64,000 nt of DNA from Trochalopteron elliotii (taxonomy: Eukaryota; Chordata; Aves; Passeriformes; Leiothrichidae). Shown here piece after piece: positions 46,651 through 58,100 of the stretch. The stretch is taken from NCBI GenBank assembly GCA_024734555.1, contig JANPWX010000055.1, positions 300,868 to 364,867 of the forward strand. Reading direction: 5' to 3'. Positions within the stretch are counted from its first letter, which is position 1. The number at the start of each line of letters is the position of its first letter. The notes under the pieces were generated by a model. It did not search any database. It was not told where the DNA came from and worked only from the letters and a program-made list of their open reading frames with translations. The translations under genes and the position numbers were made by a program.

Positions 46651-48644
46651 ACATACAACAAATCCTTGCTGCCAGGCTCATCCCACCAGGACTGATGCAG
46701 CTCCGTGGCACAAAAAGGCAAGGAAAGGTTCCATGATGTGCACAGGGTCCACAAGCAACCCAATGGAGGAGGCAGGGTGATAACTCTCCTGGATGCCTCC
46801 TTGTTCCAAAGAGGGAGAAGACAGTGAGGCTGCCAGAGAGGGCTGTGTGCAGGGCCAGTCATAGGATGCTGTATGGATGATAAAGGACTAGAAAATTATG
46901 TGCCCTGTGCTCTGGAGAAAGACCCAGAATTCAGTTTCATCGGAGCATGCAGAACAAAGCCCTCACAGTGGCTAGGTGACTAAAGCCCAAGGAACAGGAA
47001 TAAATGCACATAGTTAGAAGTAGCAAATGAATAAGCGCTGACATTGATCTGTGTAGACATGCATTCAGTGGAATGATGTGAGTCTTCCCTCTCAGTTAAA
47101 AAAATAACATCTGATGTATTTTTGATTGTTCTTGTGTTGAATGTTTACGTCGTTTTTCAGAGTGACTGTCAGAGTCTGATTTGGAGATTTCATTGCTAAA
47201 TAACGGAGCCATTTTTCTTGCAAATTCACAGAGTGATGTTGTTTGTGTGTTTGGGCTGCTGTGACGATATCAGGACACTGCAAATGCACTTTGCCTTGTT
47301 CCAAAGAGAAGTGTCACATTCCCCCTCTCTTTTTCACCCTTTTTAAAGGATATTTCTCTCTTACAGGGGCAAGCAGTGTTGTTTGTGAGGCAGAACAGGA
47401 ACCTGGGAACAACACACTTGAGGCCTAGTGCTCATTCTGATGCTGGTTTGGTGTCTGACATTGCTGCATCTCAGTGGCCACTGCCCAGAGTGGGAGTTAA
47501 AACACCAGGGTACTGATTTTGACAGGTACTGACTCATTTTGAGGGCAAGAGAATGGCATTTAGCACCAACTCACTGTCCAGCCTTATGGGACAAGGAATC
47601 GTGTCTCTGTGCATCCACCTCCTGGCACAGCAGTCACAGCAGCTCCTGTGCTCCTCTGGGTCAGTCAGCACTATAACATAATGTCTTTCTGTGGGGAAAA
47701 AAAGGGAAAGGGGCTGAATTTAGTCACATTTTTCCTGCAGCTAAACTCCTTCCTGTTCCTGCTAGCATTAATTCCTAGTGAAGTAAAAATGGCTACGGTT
47801 TTTTAATTTCATGGCCATTTTAATATGCTAAGTGGTGCCAAGAGAGAGTCAGTGCAAAATTAACAGAGTTCAAATCTCCATGGAACATGGAAAATGTAGT
47901 TAAAATAGTGCTGCTAAAGATTTTGTAATTAGCAGAAATTATTTTAAAGGGTAGCATTTTTAATTAGCTGTGAATGCCGCTCACTCCACATCAGTATTAC
48001 CCACAAAATTGGCTACTCCTAAGACAGTTAAGCTTCTCACCTGCACAAATCCCTCAGGAATCCACAGGTTGTAACTGAGATCCATGGAGCTGTGCACTAA
48101 CTGAAAGGGAAACTGTGATAATGGAACAATGCTGAAAGCACAGTTTTCTAACCAGCACAGCAGAGTCAAAGATGCCATTGCAATTGTTCTGTTGTGTCAC
48201 TCCCTCCTGGTAGAGATCCTCTGTGTTTCTCAGTATTAATTTTTTATTATCCATTCCTTAGGACCTGTGGTGGAGCAGGGTTCTCTCCCCTACCCCATTC
48301 TAGCTCATCCCAGCTCACTGCACCCATGGGCTTCCTCAATATTTGGTAATGGTCCTTAACTCCAGAAAATCTCCTTCTGCAGTTGGTGACTCGTCCTTCT
48401 CTACAGGCCCTTCCTCTTTCTTTAGGAAGCCTCACAGTGTGAGAAGAGCAAAGCAGCACCTCAGTGCCCAGCCTGGCAAGGTGTGCAGGGAACTGGCAGT
48501 GTAAGAGGAGGCAAAGGCTGCCCAGATGATGAGAGAAAGGCTCTCTTGAGGACCCTCAGTGTAGCAGGTCCACAGGGTGCTCGGGTTACCTCCAGGTAAT
48601 GTCAGTGGGATGTGCATTCCTAAATGTGCCTGGTGAGTTGGGTT
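46651..48644. other. intergenic, no gene recognised
   Basis: No exon or classifiable repeat is recognised. AT-rich sequence at about 47.8-48.0 kb could be a conserved non-coding element, but this cannot be judged from one sequence. Confidence 0.45.
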
Positions 48645-48745
48645 GGGGCCTGTCTGAGGTCACACAGGCAGCCTGTGGCAGGGATGGGAATGGTCCTCCT
48701 GCCATCTGAGCCCAGGCAAGTGCCTTTACAACAAGGTCACTCGTG
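48645..48745. mobile_element. possible MIR/CORE-type SINE remnant
   Basis: The segment gaggtcacacaggcagcctg, then tggcagggatgggaatgg and aagtgcctttacaacaaggt follows a word order known from old tRNA-derived SINEs of amniotes (aaggtcacacag, tggcagagctggga, ccagtgctttaaccac). The match is diverged, so family and limits are uncertain. Confidence 0.45.
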
Positions 48746-51169
48746 CCTTTAATTCCTCTGCTGCAGAGGAGTTATTAGCTGTATATTAGAAATACTATGC
48801 CCAGGGAAATTCAAACTTCAGTTGCCTGCTCATGTAGCACTGTTATGGTGTCATTTATAAAAATCAGTTCACACACAACAATGAGACAACAGAGAAAGAC
48901 AATTACAATGGGCTGTCCATGTGGCTGAAAACCCACTGACCATCCTGTGATTCAGGACCATCATTCACAGAGCTGTGCCCCATCAGTGCTAGCCTGGGGG
49001 TTCTCAGGTATCCAGACAAAAATTGGTGGGTTGATGGCAAATGGTGAGGCCCTCTCCTAAACATCTCTTCCATGTCATTGCTGCAAAAGAGGCAAGGAAG
49101 AGTATTTCTTTTAGGATACACAATAACATTTGTGAAATCTCAGCTGGTTTCAAATATGGAGCTTCCAGTTCAACCTATGTTGAAAAAAGTACCAAAAGGT
49201 TGGGGGTTGTTAATACGTTGTAACTGAAACTACAGGAAACTTCAGATGGAAAGGCCAGTTGTGTGGGATGAAGAAAGCAGCAACAGATATCTCTTTTAAA
49301 CCAGCTTTGGACAGTGAATTGAATTTGCATGGGTCAGTTCAATCCTGGCACATCTAAACCTCTCAACAATTCACTGTGCAACTGCAATAATTTCTAACAC
49401 AACATCCTGAGTGCGGCCTTTCAAATCACAAAAGGACAGAAGTCCCATGGTCTCATGCCAGTCTGGCAGCCCTATGGCACATTAGCAGGGCTGTAAAGCC
49501 AGGAGGTACCAGGTGAGACACCTCAGACAATCCAGGGACTAGCAGCAGGGAGGTGGTGCAGGATGGGAGGCAGTGGAAAGACCCATGGCAAACCCCTGAC
49601 ATGACACTGGAGCTCTCATGCCAAATTTCAAACCCCTGCTCTAAAGCAAGGCTATGCCCAAGCCATTCAGCAAAAAGGTCACCAGAAGCACTTCATGTGG
49701 TGCAAAACAGTTTCTTCTGCCTTCTCCTCTTGTGCTTAGTGCCAGGTGTTGGCCCAGCCCATTTGGCTGGATCTTTCCCTCAAAGATGTCAGAGGCAGCC
49801 ATATAGCACGGAAAAAATCACCTCAAAATGCTTGGCAAAGCTTTAGTTGACTAAAAAGGGGGTTGTATCATGGGATGTCTTGAGTAACTTGAAAAGCAAA
49901 CATCTCTACCAAAGCTGCCTATAGTGCAGTTGCCTGTACAAGGTGTGTAAATGCCATTTTTTTTTAGTGTTTTTCCAGCTGCAGTGTATTCATCCAGCCT
50001 TAAAATTATGTCAGTGGTATCTGTGACTGTCATCCACCTCCTGCCAGCACAGGCCACTCTGTATGGGCACAGTCACGGGGAGTTGTGCCCTTGGACATCC
50101 ACTGCTCCGGGAGTGTCCAACCTTGAGCTCAAACTACAAGGCAAAAGCAAAAACAGCCTTTTGTCTCAGGCATCCATAAGCAGCTTAAACAGGCAACAAG
50201 AGGCCCTCCTCTGCTGTGACAGCAGTGTTATCTGGCAGCTCCCTGCTGGCTTTGCCTGGTCTCCAGAGCCCAGGACCTCTCCTCTGGGCAGCCACAGCCC
50301 AAAGCTGGACTGGGAACACTTGAAGGATCTGTTTTGCTCTCACAGGCGCTATGAAAGGGATGCTACCAGTCAAACCCTCACTCTGATTGCTCTCTATATG
50401 CCATATGAATACCATGGCTGTGCTACATTAATTTTTTGTCCCTCTGAGAGCTGTAATAGCTCTTATAATCCCTCTCCTACTCTTTTTACACCTGTTCTAT
50501 CTGCCAGCATGGCTGAGAGCAGACTGCCTGTTGCCAATACTGTGGATCCCAACCAGGGATTATGGATATACATTTTCTTACACAAAATGAGGTCTCTGGT
50601 GCAGCTGTGTAAGGAGTCCTGGCACAAGCCAATGGCCTCAGTGACGCAGGGAAGGTGAGGGTGGAGGTCTGGCTTGCCAGGGTGAAATACAAGTTGCAGG
50701 AAGGAGTTGCCAGACCCTGGCTGATGTCCCCGCTGTAGGCCTTGGCCCAGATCAGGGTAAGAAAAGCAAATCTTACCCATAACTTGGCTGAGACAGCTCC
50801 TGATTTCAGCACAGTTTTATCTATAGTGTGAATCCCTGTGCCCAGACCTCAAAATAATCCATACCACATCTGCAGTCCTGGTGAGGAGCAGTAAAGGAGG
50901 GAGAGGGATGCCCAGGAGGGCAGGCAATTCTGTGCCTCGAGGGCCAAAGAGACTCCTGCTCAAGAGGACTGGAAAGCTCTTGTGCAAAGATGGATCATGG
51001 GGTGGAAGAGAATATTAATAAAGGTGGTACTGACAGAGAGCAGAGAGCAAAGCCCAAGGGAGGCTGGGGCAAGTGAGTCCAGGGAATGGGAATGGGAATG
51101 CTTGATTTGATTTTAAAAATGAGCAGTGAATGGCAGGAGGAATGGGGATGTGCTCAGCAGAGCATTGCA
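48746..51169. other. intergenic, no gene recognised
   Basis: The largest open frame (49951-50658, plus, 235 codons) has no recognisable domain, and the opposite strand is similarly open. I treat it as a chance frame. No other feature is seen. Confidence 0.45.
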
Positions 51170-51460
51170 AGATTGGGATTCACTGCCACCGGAGATTGCT
51201 GAGACACAGAGCTCAGAAGGTCTGAAAAAAATGCATGGACATTTATAAAGGTTGTGAATATCTCCAGGGTTACCTCATTGGAGATAATCAAGCAGAAGGG
51301 ATATAAACCAGAGCTCTTCAGGGGACATGCCAAGTGATATATGCCTAGGGTTAGGAAAATATTTTCCTATAAGCAAGTTAGGATTGGCCATTCTGGTGTT
51401 TCTCGTTCTGGCTTTACAGGACTTGGCAACTGGGCATCTTCAGAGAGAAGACAGTGGAGT
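51170..51460 (+). mobile_element. ancient CR1/L3-type LINE 3' end
   Basis: The plus strand carries atgcatggacatttataaag, then agaagggatataaaccagag, cttcaggggacatgccaagt, ttaggaaaatattttcc and attggccattctggtgtttc. This is the order of the 3' end of old CR1/L3 elements still abundant in turtles and crocodiles (ggacatttatatggat, gaagggatataaacctcca, cttcagggcataagccaa). It is strongly diverged, much older than the other CR1 pieces here. Limits are approximate. Confidence 0.7.
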
Positions 51461-54400
51461 AGATGAGCTGAGAGCCCAGGCCAAAGCAGCAGTCCCTCTG
51501 GTCCTGTGTCCTGCTGTGTGAGAAAGCATGCGAGGAATTATAATTCCCTTTGGACATGTGACCCAAATTGCAGCGGGAATTTGCATTCCTGGTGCCTGCT
51601 TCCATTTCATGTCTGCCTCCCGCTGCACAACAACACCTGCAAGAGGGTTTGTTACCGTCTCTGAGAGCACAAGCTCAACAATCTTTTCAGAGACATTAAG
51701 AAGAGCATCTACAAAGGAAACCAAAAGGTAAAGAGGAGTCAAAAATATGTCAATGCTGTGTAAAAGCTTATCCATACAAAACAAACTCGCTTAAAGAAAA
51801 ATCAGCTGTCACTTTAAAATCTGACATTAAGTTTCTCAAATGACAGACCTTAATCAGGAGTAATACTTGAAGAGGAACAAAGAGAATTTATGATGAAAAA
51901 TCAGGACAGTTGAGTGCTAGGCTCAGCGGGACTAACTGCATGACAATATGGATAAGAATGATAATTGCATTAGCTTAGCCTGAAATGACTGGCCAGAGCT
52001 GGGTTTTTTTGGTCAGCTGAATTTCTGAAATGGCTTCATTTAGTTTTTAAGCAAACTTGGAAGGACAATTACAAATAGATTATGACATGTCCATCTACTC
52101 TCTTAGGGGAAAGGACCATTTCAGAAAAGCATCCTAACATTGGCTTAGAGCTCTTTGAAATGGGTTAAACCAAGTGCCCCTTATAGGTCCTTTTAAAATG
52201 ATATTAAGAGGTGAAGGTAGCTCATACTGGTGAAACTTAGAGGATCCAAACCCACAATGCTCTCACTTTATTCCACACATTGTACTTTGACCCCAAGCAC
52301 TAGTCAGACCCTCCCCATGGTGACATTCTTACTTAATCCAATTTTTACATTTTATTTACCCTTTTAAAAATCAGGATGGCTTCAAACAGGCACTAGTCCT
52401 CTGCCTGTTGGAAACAACAAGATACTGCTACCTGAGTCTACATTTTCTGCAATAGGAAACTGTGGGTTTATCTTCCAGCTCTACAGTCAAATTCTGGTTC
52501 AAATTCCATCCCATCCTGGTTCCAGCTGCCAGCTCCACGTTGCTGAGACCTGGTGGGAATAGTTGGGGGTTCCCAAAGCAGTGTTCTCCCAAAACAGTGC
52601 ACTGTGAGATTGCAGACAGGGGAAGTAGCAGCCAGACCAGATGGGAAAGAGGGGGCAGACATTCCCCCACAACCTGGACCTGGACCACTGCTCTCACTGG
52701 GAAGCACTGCTCTGATGGAACATGAATTTGCCCTTAGCAAAACCTGGAGCCTGAACTCAGCGGGGAGGGGACATGAATGAGGCAAGGGAGATGTGAACTG
52801 CAACAAAAATTGGCTGATCATGGCAAATCTGCTGCTGTTCCATTGCAGCATCAAATACGTGGCAGTGCTACATCTCTTGGTGCTGCACAGAGGGACAGAA
52901 GCTCTGTAGGACTGGCCTGTCCCTGTTCTTGGGGCAGGAGGCAGCAAGCCCTGTGGCACAGGCAGCACTAGTTGGGACCAGGCATCTGGGACTGATGCCT
53001 CTCTGCAAAAGGAAACGAGTTACTTTAACTTGTTCTGCACAAAATAACCAAAACATCTGTGCCTGCAATTCCTCCTTCAGCAGCAGCAGCTCCAGCGCCC
53101 TGATCCTGTGGCGCTGCCTGGCAGGCAGCATGGCTCTCTTGCAGCCAGCCAAAGCACCAGCTGCTGCTGGATGTGCTCAGGACACCTTCTCTGAGCAGCC
53201 TGGCTGCTGTGCAAGCCGCTGGTGGGTCTGTGGGGCTCAGGAGTGGCCGGACAGGCGGTGTCCACTGTCCACAGGCCGCCTTCACGGGGACCCAGCCAGC
53301 ACACGCAGCTCCGATTGCAACACAGCCTGCCTCGCTCACTGGCTGCTTTTATTCGTCTTCCTCAAAGGCTTAAATAAACAAGAAACAGGTTAAAAACAAA
53401 ATCTTGGCCCTGGCCCCTTCCTGAGCTGCCTGTTCCATGATGGTTTCTGGCCCCGTGCAGGAGCTTCCCCCTGCAGAGGGAAGCGGCGCCGTCCTGCAGC
53501 TGCCTCGAGTGGGAAATAAGGGCACCTACCTGCCTTTGATATCGGTGCCAGGCCACTGGAGCAGCGCTCTCCACACTGTCCTGGTGCTTTCCACATCGAG
53601 TGGGGAACTCGAGTGTGCTGGTGGGAGCTGGAAGAGGTTTGCCTTCCCAGGGCCATGGCACAAGGATGCAGGGACGGAGACGGTTGCTGCCAGCTGGGTG
53701 CCAGCTCCACGTGAGGGTGCATTTCCAGAAGACAAACCTTGCACACCTCTCCAGAGCCTTTTCTGAGGGGAAGAAGAATTTTATTCCACTTGGAATCTGT
53801 TATGAACATAAAAACAATCTTGGAGAAGCCCATCAAGCCAAGAGCTTTTGCCCTCAGGACCGATGGTACAAATTGCAGTGGAGTGAAGCTCCTCTGGCCA
53901 TTTTACTGAAGGGACATTGGGAGCTCATTGCAATGACCCCCTGCCTGAGGTCACTGTATGACAGCTGGGCAAGGCTCCCAGGGCTTTCGAAACACTTCAC
54001 GTGCACAAAATTGCCTCACAGCACCTTTGCAATGGATGATTTCTATTCTTGCCATTCAGAACTTCCAGAAACAGATAAAATGATGCCAAGGTACACGATG
54101 GGACTCCATGCCAGCTACTGCGCATTTTTTCCTGCCCCAAGCTCCCTACTTTCTTGACAAGGCCCAAATGATTTTCCTCACAGAGCATCTGAGGTCTGGT
54201 TTTCTGTGTGTATTAAAGAGCTTTACGTCCATCATATTGCTGCTAAAACATGCCACTATCTAGCGCTGGCAATACGTTCCTGACTGGGGCTTTAGAGTGT
54301 TATAGATAAGTTATGTGGCGTTTTCCATTTAAATGAAAATAGATCAAGTTAAACTCAAGGGAAGCTGATAGCTGCACTTTCATTTTATGTCATTATATTT

Positions 54401-55073
54401 CCTCTTTATGATCCACGTTACGCTAATAATCAAAACTTTGATTATAGGTCCCTAAGGCACCATGTTGCACACAGGCCAGGCTGGAAACTGCCTCCAGCTC
54501 TCCTCCTGCCAGGATTCCAGCTGCCAGACAGTGGCAAAAGCAGGGTGACTGATATCAGTGTGACATCTTGGGGTCTTTTTCCTCCCTCTACAGAGAAAGT
54601 CTCTGCTTCTTGTCTCATCTGGCCTGAATTCTCCAGGCATGAAGATACAGATCTGAAATTTGCCTGATGCTGACATTGTTGCTCGTGACAGTGGGGATCT
54701 TGAACTGCCAGCATGGACTTTGCCACACTGAGCTGCATCCAAGTGCTTTGAGAGGACTCTTGCAGTGGACAACCCCAAAAAGGAGGCTAAAATACCCAGC
54801 TGTTGAGGGAACTGCTCCTGGGAGTGGATGGACTGGCCTCACAGAAGATGGAGACATAAAGGAGACACACTGTCCTGCTGCAGGCACTTGCCAGCATCCA
54901 GCTGCTGTCCCCTTTCTGCACAGCTTAAAGAAACTCCTCTAAATGGTTTTGGCTACACCAAAAATAGGTGTTTAAAATGAAAAATATAACAGGAATGATA
55001 ATGGTAATCTGCAAAATGGCAAGGTAATAAAAAACTCTAAGATTTCTTGTCTCCCTCAGGTTTGTGGGGTTAA
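51461..55073. other. intergenic, no gene recognised
   Basis: A GC-richer segment at about 52.9-53.7 kb gives several chance frames of 90-185 codons. No recognisable exon. The AT-rich stretch at about 54.19-54.44 kb has few repeats and could be conserved non-coding DNA. Confidence 0.45.
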
Positions 55074-55155
55074 GGAATCATGGAATCATAGTATGGCCTG
55101 GGTTGGAAGGGACCTTAAAAATCATCTGCTTCCAATCCCCTTGCCATGGATGGGT
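55074..55155 (-). mobile_element. CR1 LINE, short 3' terminal fragment
   Basis: The plus strand reads ggaatcatggaatcatagta, then tggcctgggttggaaggga, ccttaaaaatcatctgcttc and caatccccttgccatggatg. This is the reverse complement of a common CR1 3' tail. Only about 80 bases remain recognisable. Confidence 0.85.
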
Positions 55156-58100
55156 ATGAATGAGGATGTGGTAGTGGTCCTGCTTGCCTGACTCTGCCCA
55201 GCTGAGCTCCCACACCTCAGCTCAGCTCCAAGGGCAGGTGCAGGTGTTTGTACCTCACAGTGTCTCTGATCTTCAGGAAAACACTGTGCTAGTCAAGGTC
55301 TTATTGCTTTGCTAAAGACTTCACACACTGGGGATTTTAAAGAGTGGTTTGTACCATATAGGAAATCCCACAAGTGAGACCTCCTTGCAAAGGCCTGGAC
55401 CCTGTGCCAAGATCTGCAGGCTGAATTTTGGCCACCGCTGTTTTAGAAAAGTCACAGAGCAAAGTTCAAAGAAAGTACTGAAATGGCCGCATGGCTTCTC
55501 CTGACAGCAGAGCAGATTTGTGGGGACCTGCTGCCTGCCCTGCTCTGAGTGGGAGGGTGGGGTGAGCATCACCCACTGCTTTGCCTGGCTTGGATGTCAC
55601 GCCTCATCCTCTCACTTCCATAAGTCCTGCACCTCTCCAGCCTATGGCTTCCTCCTCACACCTTGTTCGGACAGCAAAGGAAGCAAAGGGCAATAAAACA
55701 GAACACTGACCTTTTCATAACACAGACCTTTTCCAACTTTGACATAAATTCATGAGCTTTAATGGGCACATGCTGAAGCCTTGGGTTTGGTGATTTAATG
55801 CCTTTCTCTATGCCAAGGCCACCAGCAGGCATGGCAGGTTTGTGCCTGGGGTCTGAGATGCAAAGCATTTTTATGCAAATGTGATTTGGACCCTCACAGC
55901 TTTGGGGTGTATGATGTGTGTGGGGAGGGGGATGATGGAACAGCACCTCAGCAATGCCTGGCTGTGGACAGGAGTCCCTGGTGGCCCTGCTGGGGTGCAC
56001 AAGCTGCACACCACCTTCTGCCCGGGGGCCAACACTAAAGCCAAGCTATGGAGGCAGTGGGTGCCAGCACATCCCACAGGTGGGCCATCTGGGTGGCACT
56101 ATCCCCATCCTGTGAAGCACGCCGGGCTCTTTTTCCAGCACCCTGCATCCCTCCCCACCAGGGTGAGTGTCCCTGCTGCTCCTGAGATAAAAGCACTATG
56201 CCTGGGGAAGACCCAGGGCCACTGCCACCCTCACTGTCCCTGCCATCAACGTGGGAGATCAGAACCCAGCATGGCCTGGGTGGGCAGGGGCTCATCGTCA
56301 GGATGTGCCTCGGGCATGGCGCCTCTGCCCAGCCCTGCTTTCTGACCGCACAAAGAAAACATTTGCCCAGACACAGCCCGGCCCCTTGCCACGTTGAAAG
56401 CCTGCCTGCCGGCAGCTGGAAGGGGTCATGCAATGCCTCCCCAGCAGGACACAGAGCACAGGACTGGGAGACGAGTTAAATGAGGCTGGGTTTTAGAGCC
56501 TTCCTGAAATCCGCCCTCATAAAAGGCAGCTGTCTGGAAACCTGCTCATGGTCTCCCTGTGAAGAAGGGAGGCTTGCCAGGCCTGCCACCACTGCTGCTT
56601 GCACGCAGGCAGTGATCCTGCCCCGGCAGCAGCAGCCTGCCAAAACACCGGGGAGGTGAATAACACTGCGGGCAAGTGACCCTGCAAGCAGCATTTGCAA
56701 GAGCCCCACACACCATGGGGTAGCTCCCTGTGGCACTGCACACCCCAGGGAACACTGCCAGCACACAGGACCATGCTGCCATCTGGTCTGGGAGCAAAGG
56801 GCACGCTGCAGAGAGCAGGGAATTCAGGCGCAATGGTTGAGGGGGTATTTCCCAGCTGGTACAAGGTCCAGAGGTATCCTGGATACGCCCTGACAAGTTA
56901 GGATGGGTCTAAGGGCTGACCTACCCTTCCCTCTGGGACAGTGGGTTTTAGTGATCATCACACATGCTTGTCCCTTCTCCTGAGTGTCTGTGCTGAGCTC
57001 TGTCCTGTCCTGCTTGTGGTCTGGGGCTGGACTGCAGTTGGTGCCTATGCCCGTGGAATACTTTGGCTTTCCAGTCCAGTGCTGTTTATACAATGCAGAG
57101 GACTTCGCCTTGCTTGCACATTCCAGGTAGATCTGGGGTGGTGGCTGAAGCAGACAGGCACCAACAGATCCCCTGATTTCTCCTCCCGTCCTTCTAACTA
57201 AAAAGCTCAGCCCTTCCCAGCCAGAACCCAGGAGGACTCACACAACAGCAGTTGGGCTCTTTGCTCAGAGCCAGCCTCCTCCAAGTAGCATCTGTACCCT
57301 AAAACACACACTAGGCTTCTCCTCTGACTTCTCTCACATCTTCTCAGCACTCACCTGTCAGCAGCCAAGGCTGGAATGGGGTGGTTTCTGTTTCATAGAG
57401 GAGGGAGACTGTTCCACCTGTCTTGCACACTTGGATTTAGAAGGACTTGGCTTCCCTCCCACACCTGACCTCTCAGCCTCCTGCTTTATTCTGAAGGAGC
57501 TCAAAATGACAAGGCTCTAATAAACCCACCATCTTGTGAATGAGGGAAAATAATTTAAGAAGTGATGAATGACACATTCTTATTTACTGTAATTACACAG
57601 TGTGCTTCAGGAAGGTATTTTCCTATTGCTAATCCAAAACATTTTCACTCCCCTTTCTTGTAGTTTTCTGCTCCTTGATTTCCTCCCAGGCAGCCACTCC
57701 CAGAGTGTTCTCAGAGATTCAGTGTTCCTGCAAATCTCTGCCCTTTTGGAGCTTAGCAGGGAGGAAGGGGATCTGTGCTTCAGCTTCTCCAGCCTCAACT
57801 TTCCACAGCTTTACATCTGCAGTGAAGGAAGGACAGAGGAAGAGTGAAACCCTGAAGTTTTGTTTGCCCAGTGTGTTGTTTTCCTACTACTACATTTTCT
57901 AATGGGCCTTGTGACAGCCTGGGACCCCACTGTAGTGTGTAACCACCATAAATATCCAGGTGAGTACCATATGGCCTTATACAGCAAGTCCAACAGTGTT
58001 GCTCTAAGTTTATCCTTTTAAAGGCTTTCACACTGTTTCTTCTAAGACTGTAAAATATCCCAGATTTCCACTTGATTAAAAAAAAGGAACATGTGCTTCT

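Noticed and set aside
49951..50658. 235-codon plus-strand frame.
   Set aside because: No recognisable domain and no convincing exon boundaries. Slightly long for chance, but less so than the intron 2 frame and without a gene context.
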